Shown here in pieces: positions 18,073 through 26,321 of a stretch of DNA of 64,000 nt. The notes under the pieces are model-generated. The model did not search any database. It saw only the letters and a list, made by a program, of their open reading frames with translations, and was not told the origin of the DNA. The stretch is from Bog-159 sp049520215 (GTDB lineage: Bacteria > Acidobacteriota > Terriglobia > Bryobacterales > Bryobacteraceae). The stretch lies in NCBI GenBank assembly GCA_049520215.1, contig JBEKPZ010000001.1, positions 12,206 through 76,205 of the forward strand. Direction: 5' to 3'. Position 1 is the stretch's first letter. Each line of letters opens with the position of its first letter. Made by a program: the position numbers and the translations under genes.

Positions 18073-19185
18073 ATGTCCCCAAACGCGCTCGACTGCATTA
18101 CCATCCAGGGATTCAAGAGCATAGCCTCAGTGGAACTGGAACTCGGGCCGATTAACGTGGTGATCGGTCCGAACGGTTCAGGGAAGTCGAATTTTATCGG
18201 ATTCTTTGCGTTTTTACATGCCATCCGAGAGGGCCGGCTCAGGGAGTATGTGGGGGCAGCCGGCGGCGCTGAGAGGGTGCTTCACTTCGGCTCAAAAACC
18301 ACGAACGAAGTATTCGTGCATGTCTCCTTCGCCAACAAAACTTGTCAGTACAAACTTGGCCTCCGTCCGAGCGGGGATGACGGCCTCTTCCCGTCGGGCG
18401 AGATCGTTTACCCGAGTGATGGCGGCGAAGGGGGCGAGGGTCTTGCGGAATGGCAACTAGGCCGCGAGGCCGGCATTAGCAACGGCCGCTCCGAACGCTT
18501 CCCGATGGCTGCCAAGTGCGTGCGCCACTATCTTGGAAGCTGGCGGCCCTACCACCTGCACGACACCAGCGCGTCATCGCCAATGCGCAAGACCGCAAAG
18601 GTGGATGACAACGAATTCCTGCGGGCGGACGGGTCGAACCTGGCTTCGTTCCTTTATTTCCTCAGGGAAAAGCACATCGACTCGTACAGTCTGATTCAAC
18701 GTGCCGTGCAGCGGGTGACGCCATTCTTCGACGATTTCCGGCTGCAACCGCTGCGGCTCAAACCGGACGACATCAAGCTGGAATGGCGTCACAAGAGTTC
18801 GGACCAATATTTCGATGCCTCGTCGCTCTCGGACGGCACGCTCCGCTTCATTGCATTGACGACACTGTTCCTTCAGCCCGAGCAGTACCGCCCTTCGGTG
18901 ATTCTGGTGGATGAGCCCGAGCTAGGGCTGCACCCATTCGCTATCGAGATGCTGGCTTCCTTGATTCGGCAAGCCTCGGTAAATACGCAGGTGATCGTGG
19001 CGACGCAGTCGTCTTTGCTGCTGGACCACTTCGCCCCGGAGGACGTTCTGGTTGCGAACCGGGTTGAAGGAGGCACTCAACTCACTCGTTTGAAGTCAGA
19101 GCAGTTAGCCGCATGGCTCGAAGACTACAGCCTTGGCCAACTCTGGGAAAAGAACGAATTCGGGGGGAGGCCGGTTCCGGACTGA
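18073..19185 (+). CDS. AAA ATPase of the RecF/OLD-like (AAA_21) type, partner of a DUF4276 protein
   Basis: A 370-residue ABC-type AAA ATPase. It opens with CITIQGFKSIASVELELGPINVVIGPNGSGKS (Walker A at residues 32-39), has the SLSDGTLRFIAL signature segment and the Walker B/D-loop ILVDEPELGLHP, and ends with an H-loop-like VIVATQSS region. There is no nuclease domain in the chain. Start 18073 was chosen for AGGA at seven bases; a TATGAT at 18051 may be its -10 box, which argues against the earlier in-frame ATGs. The next gene starts 3 bases after its stop. Such pairs often act in phage defence. Confidence 0.85.
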   Translation: MSPNALDCITIQGFKSIASVELELGPINVVIGPNGSGKSNFIGFFAFLHAIREGRLREYVGAAGGAERVLHFGSKTTNEVFVHVSFANKTCQYKLGLRPSGDDGLFPSGEIVYPSDGGEGGEGLAEWQLGREAGISNGRSERFPMAAKCVRHYLGSWRPYHLHDTSASSPMRKTAKVDDNEFLRADGSNLASFLYFLREKHIDSYSLIQRAVQRVTPFFDDFRLQPLRLKPDDIKLEWRHKSSDQYFDASSLSDGTLRFIALTTLFLQPEQYRPSVILVDEPELGLHPFAIEMLASLIRQASVNTQVIVATQSSLLLDHFAPEDVLVANRVEGGTQLTRLKSEQLAAWLEDYSLGQLWEKNEFGGRPVPD

Positions 19186-19188
19186 GCG

Positions 19189-19875
19189 ATGCCGCGCCTG
19201 CTTATCCATGTCGAGGGCCAGACGGAAGAGGGCTTCGTCAACGAGGTGCTGCGCGATCACCTGGTGGCGAAGGGCTACCACGCCGTCGAAGCGCGGACGT
19301 TGGGCAATGCGCGACTTCGGCAACGACGCGGCGGAATTCGCGCGTGGTCCGCGGTCAAGATGGACATCGCTCGGCACCTCAAGCAGGACCCGGGCTGTGT
19401 TGCGACCACCCTAGTCGATTACTACGGTCTGCCGCAGGCGGAAGGCAGGGCGTGGCCTGGGCGCGCAAAGGCCGCGACTTTGCCGGCGGCAGAGAAGGCG
19501 CGGTGCGTGGAGGACGCTGTCCTGGCCGATCTGACCGCCGCGATGGGCAGCCGGTTCGACGCCAGGCGATTCATCCCGTTCGTGGTGATGCATGAATTCG
19601 AAGGGCTGCTGTTCAGCGACTGTGCCGCCTTCAGCCGCGGCATTGGCCGGCCCGATTTGGAGTCCGGTTTTCAGGAGATCCGGGACCAGTTCTCCACGCC
19701 GGAAGACATCGACGATTCGCCGGTTACAGCGCCCTCGAAGCGTGTGGAGGCTCTTGTGCCTGGGTACGAGAAGCCGCTGCTTGGAGCGCTCGCCATACTG
19801 GAAATCGGGCTGGCCCGTATCCGGGCCGAGTGTCCCCATTTCCATGGCTGGCTGACACGGCTTGAGGCCCGCTAA
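19189..19875 (+). CDS. DUF4276 family protein
   Basis: A 228-residue protein with the DUF4276 pattern: LLIHVEGQTEEGFVNEVL at the start, then TTLVDYYGLP, and the strongly conserved FIPFVVMHEFEGLLFSD. The spaced acidic residues (EGQTEE, DYY, HEFE) are compatible with a Toprim-like metal site, though I infer this only from the pattern. It is tightly coupled to the upstream AAA ATPase (3-base gap). The pairing of an OLD-like ATPase with a separate Toprim-like protein parallels known split defence nucleases such as PARIS-type systems; activity here is untested. Its TAA overlaps the next ATG. Confidence 0.82.
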   Translation: MPRLLIHVEGQTEEGFVNEVLRDHLVAKGYHAVEARTLGNARLRQRRGGIRAWSAVKMDIARHLKQDPGCVATTLVDYYGLPQAEGRAWPGRAKAATLPAAEKARCVEDAVLADLTAAMGSRFDARRFIPFVVMHEFEGLLFSDCAAFSRGIGRPDLESGFQEIRDQFSTPEDIDDSPVTAPSKRVEALVPGYEKPLLGALAILEIGLARIRAECPHFHGWLTRLEAR

Positions 19876-20791
19876 TGGCGCCACTCGGGTTAGTCATGGA
19901 ACAACTCGCCACCAGGGAAAACTTCGATGAGCGCGCCGACCTGGCGGCGAACCCCGATGTCGCGGCGGCCGTACAACGCGGCGATTTGGCATCTGGGCGC
20001 AGGCACTTTCAAGTGTACAGCTATAAAGAAGGGCGCCGGCTGCGCATGTCCGCCGGCGGGTCTTTCGCAGCCGCAAAGAAGAACAAGCTCGCGCGCGTGC
20101 GGCCGTTGCTGCGCAGCGATATGCCATACGCCGACGGCCACGGCTGCCTGGACTTTCTGACGCCCGAGCTTCGCGAGCGGTTCGCGATTATCGACAGCGA
20201 GGCGGTCTCGGTCAATGAGTATGACGGCTACGCCCTGGCGCTCATCGAAAAGCACCGCGATGGATTGATCCTCGACTGCGGCGCCGGGCAGCGTCCGGTC
20301 TATTACCAGAACGTGGCGACAACTCATTCGACGCAGTGCTTTCGCTCGCGGTGCTCGAGCACGTCAAAGATCCGTTCGCTTGCGCTCGAGAAATCGTCCG
20401 CGTCCTGAAGCCTGGCGGCGACCTGATGTGCTGCGTCCCATTTCTGCAACCGATGGACGGCTATCCGAACCACTACTACAACATGACGGAGCAGGGTCTT
20501 AAGAATCTGTTCCCGCAAGTCCAGGTCGACCGGCATGAAGTGTATGGCAGCGTGCTCCCGATCTGGTCGTTGACCTGGATCGTCAGGAGCTGGGCGGAGG
20601 GGTTGACAGGGCGTGCCAAGCAGGAATTCCTGGATCTTAAGGTGTCGGAGCTTTTGGATTCGGGCGACAAGTACCTGGGCCGCTCCTTTGTAACGGAACT
20701 ATCGTCAAAGAAGAATTTTGAGTTGGCGAGTGCGACCGTCCTGTTCGGCCACAAAGCGGATCAGCCTGCGGCGGGCGATTCCAAGAGTTAG
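19875..20791 (+). pseudogene. Class I SAM-dependent methyltransferase with internal deletion and frame change
   Basis: The first frame ends after the SAM motif I, GLILDCGAGQRPVYYQNV. The second frame begins mid-motif with NSFDAVLSLAVLEHVKDPFACAREIVRVLKPGGDLMCCVPF, the standard motif II/III region, and ends at 20791. About 25 residues that normally separate these motifs are missing, and the join near 20315 is out of frame, so the gene is probably inactive. The N-terminal 110 residues (ANPDVAAAVQRGDLASGRRHF...) look like a small substrate-side domain. The ATG overlaps the DUF4276 stop (TAATG), so it may have belonged to that operon. Confidence 0.65.
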
Positions 20792-20820
20792 AAAGCCGGG
20801 AACTCTAGGGCACCCGGGAG

Positions 20821-20900
20821 GTGGCGCAGACGATCGTAGTTTGTCGTCTGCGCACCGTGCTCGAACTCGGCAGGCCACAAAAAACGATGGCCTGCCCCAC
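20821..20900. repeat. REP-type palindromes with 10-base loops
   Basis: Two perfect hairpins: GCGCAGACGA/TCGTCTGCGC around 10 bases and GGCAGGCCA/TGGCCTGCC around 10 bases, bracketed by GTGG at the left and CCCCAC at the right. It lies between two convergent genes and could act as a two-way terminator. The same loop style occurs at 30640-30718. Confidence 0.7.
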
Positions 20901-20945
20901 AGCTAACTAACGAATCTGCTGTACAGTTATTTCTTGGACACTGCT

Positions 20946-23030
20946 CTAGGCCGCGCTGGCGCACTCAGCATCGCTCTCTACGGCAAACGTCCGGATCAAC
21001 TTGCGCTGATAGGTCATTTGCAGGGCGCGTGTAGCCACGTCCCAGGCGGTCAGGCTTCCTAACGGCGTACACTTCGCCGCGAATTGGCGCAAGACATCGT
21101 CCACCGTCGAATTGCCGTCGCATAACTCGAGGAACTCGGCGGTGAGCGGCGATATGGCGATCACCTCGATTTCGTCCTCGGAAACCCGGCGGGTGGCCGT
21201 GATCGCCGGGCGGTGGATCGACTCGTCCGGCGGTTGGCGCTCGCGAAGCAATTCCACGACGCGGGTTGCGTCGGAATCGAGGTGCAGGACGTAGACATGC
21301 GGATTCAGTCCCAGCCGCATATCGCTCTCGAGAACTTTCAGAGTGGCCGGAGGAGCCTCGCCGGTTTCCTCGCGCAGGACTCGCAGGAGGGCTTCCTCGA
21401 ACTCCAGGAGAACGGCTTCGAACTCGCCGCGCGCCTGCTCCGGGCGGCTGCGCAGAAACCGGACGAAATCGCGGTCGAAATCCCACGTCGCGTAGTACCG
21501 GCGCATTTCGCAGCCGCGCCGGTGCGCAACCAGGTCCCTGCTCCAGGCGCGCCATTCGTCAAAGAGGGTCAACAAGTCTCCGCAGCGATCCTGCCAGGCC
21601 ACCAGCATCCAGCGAAAACGGCAGGTCGTGCGGAGGATGAATTCGCGGAGTTCCTGCAAGTAGCGCCGGTCCAGATGCGGGGTCGGAATGGCGTAGAAAT
21701 TCGGGAAGACCTCAGGATAAGCGCTAATCAACTGGCGCTCCGCGTCGCCTTGCACCCAGCCGGAATGGGACATATCCGTGTAGATATCCTCGAGCACCAG
21801 CCGGTCGCGGTATTTCGACTCCAGCGGCGTCCCCGCCAGCGGCGCCAGCAGATGGAGCTGGGTGACCGTCTCCGGTTCGCGCAGGGCTTCGGCAAGGAAT
21901 CCGACAGTGGCCCTGACGTCGTCTATGGTTTCCTCCGGAAAGCCCATGATCGTGGAAACGGTGGTGCGCATCCCATGGCGCGTGGTGAGTACGGTGTTGG
22001 TGCGAGCCTCGTCCAGATCGAGGCGTTTATCGATGATCTTCTGTATCCGCGGCGATCCGGACTCGATGCCGAAAAAGATGGAGCAGCAACCGGCGCGCGC
22101 CATGAGATCGATCAACTCCGGATCCACGCAGTCGGTGCGGGCGCTGCAACCCCAGCGATAACCGCGGCCGCTCTCGATCATGGCCTCGCAGAATGCCACT
22201 ACGCGGCGGCGGTCGACGGTGAACATGTCGTGCATCAGGTCGAAATACTCGGGCGCATAGCGGGCTGCCAGGATATCCATCTGTTCGATCAATTTGGCGG
22301 GAGACTTCAGGCGGAAACTGCGGCGGAAGAAATCGTTGGTGGAGCAGAAGGTGCAGCCGAACGGGCATCCTCTTCCCAGTTCCAGCGGCAGGCCGCGGGT
22401 GGGACAGACCCCCGGATAGAGGTGAAAAGCCGGGAGCGGCAGGGAATCCAGATCGGCGGGCATGGGCGCGTCGGGATTGCGGCGGGCCTCTCCGGCGCTG
22501 CGATACGTGATCCCGGGCACTGTCTCCGGCGAAAGGCCGCCGGCCAGCCGCATGGCAAACTCCGGGAGGCTGCGATCCGCCTCGCCGCGCAGGATGAAAT
22601 CCACGAACGGAAAATGCCGCAGGGTGGGCAGATCCACCACGGAAGCCTGCGGGCCGCCGAAGAGAGTCACGGCATGCGGGCGCAGTTCTTTCAAGCGCTG
22701 GGCGGTCTGGAGGGTAACGGGGTAGCTGTTGCAGATGGTCGAAAAGCCGAACAAATCCGCATCCAGCGACGCCAGCCGCTCGGCGGCATAGTGGCTAAAG
22801 GAAGACTGGCGCCGGCGCGCGCAGTGAATGTACTCGACGTACCACGCATTGGAATCGACAATGAGCGGCACAATCCCGATTTCTTCCAGGACTGCCGCGA
22901 GCGCCAAGACGCCGAGCGGTACGTCGGCGGACGTCTCGCGAACGCCCTCGTTCTCGAACTGTACCGGATCTTCGAAATCCGTAGCGGTTGGTATGCTGAC
23001 CAGGCAAACCTTCAGAGAAGCCTGGGTCAT
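20946..23030 (-). CDS. B12-binding radical SAM enzyme with C-terminal PqqD/RRE-like segment
   Basis: A 694-residue protein. Residues about 5-165 form a cobalamin-binding-type domain (VPLGVLALAAVLEEIGIVPLIVDSN, FGFSTICNSYPVTLQTAQ, VTLFGGPQAS). The radical SAM core follows, with Cys222-x3-Cys226-x2-Cys229 in GRGCPFGCTFCSTND. The last 70 residues (TAEFLELCDGNSTVDDVLRQFAAK...) resemble PqqD-like RiPP recognition elements. Start ATG at 23030 overlaps the stop of a 63-residue peptide gene as ATGA, so the two are translationally coupled. It probably modifies that peptide (for example C-methylation), but the reaction is inferred. Confidence 0.82.
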   Translation of the reverse strand: MTQASLKVCLVSIPTATDFEDPVQFENEGVRETSADVPLGVLALAAVLEEIGIVPLIVDSNAWYVEYIHCARRRQSSFSHYAAERLASLDADLFGFSTICNSYPVTLQTAQRLKELRPHAVTLFGGPQASVVDLPTLRHFPFVDFILRGEADRSLPEFAMRLAGGLSPETVPGITYRSAGEARRNPDAPMPADLDSLPLPAFHLYPGVCPTRGLPLELGRGCPFGCTFCSTNDFFRRSFRLKSPAKLIEQMDILAARYAPEYFDLMHDMFTVDRRRVVAFCEAMIESGRGYRWGCSARTDCVDPELIDLMARAGCCSIFFGIESGSPRIQKIIDKRLDLDEARTNTVLTTRHGMRTTVSTIMGFPEETIDDVRATVGFLAEALREPETVTQLHLLAPLAGTPLESKYRDRLVLEDIYTDMSHSGWVQGDAERQLISAYPEVFPNFYAIPTPHLDRRYLQELREFILRTTCRFRWMLVAWQDRCGDLLTLFDEWRAWSRDLVAHRRGCEMRRYYATWDFDRDFVRFLRSRPEQARGEFEAVLLEFEEALLRVLREETGEAPPATLKVLESDMRLGLNPHVYVLHLDSDATRVVELLRERQPPDESIHRPAITATRRVSEDEIEVIAISPLTAEFLELCDGNSTVDDVLRQFAAKCTPLGSLTAWDVATRALQMTYQRKLIRTFAVESDAECASAA

Positions 23031-23218
23031 TTCCGCGGGGCGCGGGGCGCGTTGGGCTTTTCGCAGATCACATTGTCCTTAAGGCTCAGACGCAGAGCGC
23101 TTACCGCCATTTTCAAGGTCTTGGAGATGAGGTCCGCCTCTTCCGGTGTCAGGTCCCGTTGGAGTTGGAAGCTGATTCCGTATTTCTTGCCTTCCTTGCA
23201 GGGATCGTCAGTTGCCAT
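23027..23218 (-). CDS. 63-residue peptide coupled to the B12-radical SAM gene (possible RiPP precursor)
   Basis: The sequence starts MATDDPCKEGKKYGISFQ and ends NVICEKPNAPRAPRK. AAAGGAG stands nine bases before the ATG at 23218, which decides this start over the longer frame. A helical middle (TPEEADLISKTLKMAVSALRL) could be a leader. The C-terminal 15 residues, with Cys52 and a Pro/Ala/Arg/Lys tail, could be the modified core. Its stop overlaps the enzyme start by four bases. The size, coupling and RRE-like tail of the partner suggest a precursor peptide; it could instead be a small accessory protein. Confidence 0.6.
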   Translation of the reverse strand: MATDDPCKEGKKYGISFQLQRDLTPEEADLISKTLKMAVSALRLSLKDNVICEKPNAPRAPRK

Positions 23219-23346
23219 ATGGCGCGACTCCTTTCGTTCTAGCAACTGTACCGCAAAACGGGCAGTCCGGGTAAGTTTATTTGTGGTGTGCGACAGAAAA
23301 GAGCCGCGCTCGCACTTGATGGCGGTGGTATTCAACCGCCGCGCAG

Positions 23347-23384
23347 GCTGCCAGCCGGCCCCACATGTTTATTTGGCTGGCAGC
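23347..23384. repeat. Perfect 10-base hairpin spanning the kinase stop codon
   Basis: GCTGCCAGCC (23347-23356) pairs with GGCTGGCAGC (23375-23384); the 18-base loop contains the TAA of the upstream kinase gene. It may terminate the kinase transcript before the peptide gene, or be another coding palindrome of the kind seen elsewhere in the window. Confidence 0.5.
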
Positions 23385-26065
23385 GAGCTCATCCAGATGG
23401 AGGCCGAGTTTTCGGCGAGATTGAGAAAGATACGATTGGAAGTTACGGCGAAACTCCTTACAGGCTGTGAGACGCTCATCGACGACAGCCGGGAGTTGTG
23501 CAAATGCTGTATCGGCCGGAGCGGCCCGGCCGGAGCTCCGATGACGGGGTTAAACGCCCGGCTCCAGATACAGCGGTAGCCGTCCGCGTTCGAATAGAAA
23601 TACAGGCTCTTGCCGTTAGACGACCAGTGCGGTTTGTCGGACCAACCCTTGCGTGGATCCACTTGCCGCCAGCCGCCGGCCTGGCCAAAGGGCGCGACAT
23701 AGATGATGCGTTCCTGGCCAGGAGCGCGGGCGGAGAAGGCGATCCATTGCTCATCCGGGGAGCATTCGGCCTCGTCCAGCAGCAGTCCTTGTTTGGATAG
23801 CACGGTGGTGGCCGCGCCAGTCGAAAGGTCAATGCGCTGGATCTGGCCGCCCGTGGAGACTAAGACTGCCTTCCCGTCCGGCAGCCAGGCGCTTAGGTAG
23901 CCACATCCCGGACAGAGGCGGCGGGTTTCCCGCGTGCGCCGATCCATGACGTAGACGGAAATACCCTGGCTCTCCAGGACACTGTAGGCGATCCTGTCTC
24001 CCGGAGCGCTCAGCAGGGGATTCGATTTGGTGCCAGGCGTGTCGGTCATGGGGGTCTCTTTTCCGGACTGGAGATTGCGAAGCCAGACCTGGCGCACGCC
24101 CGTTTCCGAAGAAGTCCGGGTGAAAGCCAGCCACTGCTGGTCGTGAGAAACGTTGGGGAACGCGTCGAAGTCGGCGGTATCGGTGACGCGCGCGAGATTT
24201 CGCTCAGACGGGGGTCCTCCAATCGCCAGGGACCAGATACGCAGACTGCCGCGCTGATCCTGGAAGACGAGTGTTCCGTTGGAGGCAATCCAGGGAGCGG
24301 TTTCAAACCCGGTGCCGAAGGTCAGACGCCGCGCTTCGCCGGGCCGCGCCAGGTGCCCGGGTTGCAGATGCGCCCGCCAAAGGTTGACATTAGCTTTTTG
24401 GGCGGCGGAGAAAACCAGGGAGTCGCCGTACCAACAAGCCGCGTAGGCGTGCACTTCCAGGCCCTGAGCGCGAAACCGTTTCAGCGCGCCGGTATTCACG
24501 GGGTTAGACCCATCGAGCGAAGCAGCCCACCATTCGGCGTCTTCGTCCGGCGGAAGATTGGGGTCGGGGGAGGCCTGCAGCAGAAGGTGCTGCGAATCCG
24601 GCGCCCACACGGGATAGCGCGCATCGGCAAGCTGCGGGCAGAGCTGCCGGGGCGTGCCGCCGGACGCCGGCATGACATAGCTCCTGGCAGACGGCTGGCG
24701 CGCATGGACTTCGCCGATCCAGTACGCCAGGTACTTGCCGTCGGGCGAGAATCGCGGGTCCTGTCCCCGCGGCGCCAGCAGGCGCGGCTCGCCGCCAAAT
24801 GCCGAGACGGCGTAGATTCCACCTCCATCCTTCTCCGAGCGGAAAGCGATTTGACTGCCATCCGGAGAAAAGGCCGGGTTGGATTCGTCGTAGGGACTAT
24901 GAGTCAGTTGCAGAGAGGCGCCGTCCGGCATCTGCCGGATCCAGATGTCCATTTTCCCCGTATGCGCCTGATCGGACGCGTAGGCCAGCAGTTTCCCGTC
25001 GCCGGAAAGAGTCGGATCTCCACTGAGGGTATCGTCGCTGGTTACGCGCACGAGTTGGAGCGGCCCCGGGTTATCGGACCCGCTGCGCATTCTGAGCCAG
25101 TAGAATGCGGCCGCCAGCAGGACCACGATAGCCGCTACGGACCAGACCAGCCGTGAGGACCGCCGCGACGACCAGGGCTTGCTTTCGACCACCTGCTCCA
25201 GTGCGAGCGCCATGGCGCCCGCGGACCGGAAGCGTTTTGCCGGATCGGGATCGGTCGCCTTTTCGACCACGGCGATGAATGCTTCCGGCAGATCCGGGCG
25301 GGCATCCAGCAGGTGATTGCGGCGTCCGGCCGCGTGCGCTTGCTGAAACTCGGCGGCGTTGGCTGCCGAGACCGGGTATGCGAGCGTTACCAGATGATAG
25401 AGAAGCACGCCGGCGGCATAAAGATCGGTTGACGGTGAGGCGGGCGCTCCCCGAAACAATTCCGGCGCCATATAGGGCAGGGTGCCGGCGGCTTCCCCGC
25501 TGGCGTTGTCCGGATCGATTTCCTGCCCCAGCCCGAAATCCACGAGAACGATGCGGCCATCCGCCTGCCGCATCACATTGCCGGCCTTGATATCGCGGTG
25601 TACCAGGCCCTTGCCATGCACAAACGCCAGCCCGCGACACACTTGCAGGCACATCAAAGAGGCGTGCGCCGGATCAAGCCGGCCCCTTTCCCTGGCAAAC
25701 GTTTCCAGCGTCTGACCCTGAATCAACTCTAACGAGAGCGCCGCGCCGTCCGCGTTTTCTTCATAGCCATGCACGGCGACGAGGTTAGGGTGCTGCAGTT
25801 TGGCGAGTGTTTTGCCTTCCCGAATGGCTTCGGGGCCATCCAGAATCTTCAGGGCAACATCGCGATCCAGCCGGTCGCGCGCGTGATAGACATCGCCGAA
25901 CGCGCCGTGGCCGAGTTTCTCCACGATCTGAAATTGTCCCCACCGGTCTCCCGGCTCCAGCGCTTTGGGGCGGGATGGCGAAGGCGTCAGCGGGGCTGTT
26001 TGGTCCGCAATTCTCCAGCGTGAACTCAACCACGCGATGGTTTCGATCAGGGACCGTTTGGACAC
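23369..26065 (-). CDS. Serine/threonine protein kinase with C-terminal PD40/WD40-like propeller
   Basis: An 898-residue Hanks-type kinase. The kinase domain spans about 44-298: glycine loop LGHGAFGDVY, VALKIL (Lys73), HRD at 156-158 (VHRDIKAGNV), DFG at 176-178, and GTLPYMAPE. One membrane helix follows (about 308-327, LVWSVAAIVVLLAAAFYWL). The outer part is a TolB/PD40 beta-propeller with repeated 'SPDG..IAFRS' blades (e.g. FSPDGKYLAYW, SPDEQWIAF). This architecture is common in Acidobacteriota and suggests sensing outside the membrane. The start is GTG at 26065. Its nearest downstream gene is the peptide/radical SAM pair, 150 bases away. Confidence 0.92.
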   Translation of the reverse strand: MSKRSLIETIAWLSSRWRIADQTAPLTPSPSRPKALEPGDRWGQFQIVEKLGHGAFGDVYHARDRLDRDVALKILDGPEAIREGKTLAKLQHPNLVAVHGYEENADGAALSLELIQGQTLETFARERGRLDPAHASLMCLQVCRGLAFVHGKGLVHRDIKAGNVMRQADGRIVLVDFGLGQEIDPDNASGEAAGTLPYMAPELFRGAPASPSTDLYAAGVLLYHLVTLAYPVSAANAAEFQQAHAAGRRNHLLDARPDLPEAFIAVVEKATDPDPAKRFRSAGAMALALEQVVESKPWSSRRSSRLVWSVAAIVVLLAAAFYWLRMRSGSDNPGPLQLVRVTSDDTLSGDPTLSGDGKLLAYASDQAHTGKMDIWIRQMPDGASLQLTHSPYDESNPAFSPDGSQIAFRSEKDGGGIYAVSAFGGEPRLLAPRGQDPRFSPDGKYLAYWIGEVHARQPSARSYVMPASGGTPRQLCPQLADARYPVWAPDSQHLLLQASPDPNLPPDEDAEWWAASLDGSNPVNTGALKRFRAQGLEVHAYAACWYGDSLVFSAAQKANVNLWRAHLQPGHLARPGEARRLTFGTGFETAPWIASNGTLVFQDQRGSLRIWSLAIGGPPSERNLARVTDTADFDAFPNVSHDQQWLAFTRTSSETGVRQVWLRNLQSGKETPMTDTPGTKSNPLLSAPGDRIAYSVLESQGISVYVMDRRTRETRRLCPGCGYLSAWLPDGKAVLVSTGGQIQRIDLSTGAATTVLSKQGLLLDEAECSPDEQWIAFSARAPGQERIIYVAPFGQAGGWRQVDPRKGWSDKPHWSSNGKSLYFYSNADGYRCIWSRAFNPVIGAPAGPLRPIQHLHNSRLSSMSVSQPVRSFAVTSNRIFLNLAENSASIWMSSLPAK

Positions 26066-26176
26066 TGCGGCGAATCGATTATACCGGCGGTGTATGCGCT
26101 AGCGCAAGCAGTTGCCCGACAGGGATGCACGACGAGTAAGTGGATACCCCCGCGATTCATCAATGCTCACGCACGC

Positions 26177-26283
26177 GTGGGGCCGACCTCCAGGAGCCGC
26201 TGTTTCGCGCAACGGAATCGGCCATATCGCAGTACGAGCAGGCCGACGTGGACGTCGGCCGCAGGACTGGAGTCCCGCCCCAC
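26177..26283. repeat. REPIN-like element, long copy related to 1376-1475
   Basis: It begins GTGGGG and ends CGCCCCAC, with hairpins GCCGACG-TGGA-CGTCGGC and AGGACT-GG-AGTCC. The 43 bases at 26241-26283 are the exact reverse complement of 1376-1418, and the adjoining bases (around GGAATCGG and GACCTCCAGGA) also match the region after 1418, giving roughly 110 bases of related sequence 25 kb apart. Confidence 0.75.
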
Positions 26284-26321
26284 GAAAGCAAACAACGATC
26301 GTCTGCGCCACGAATCGACGA

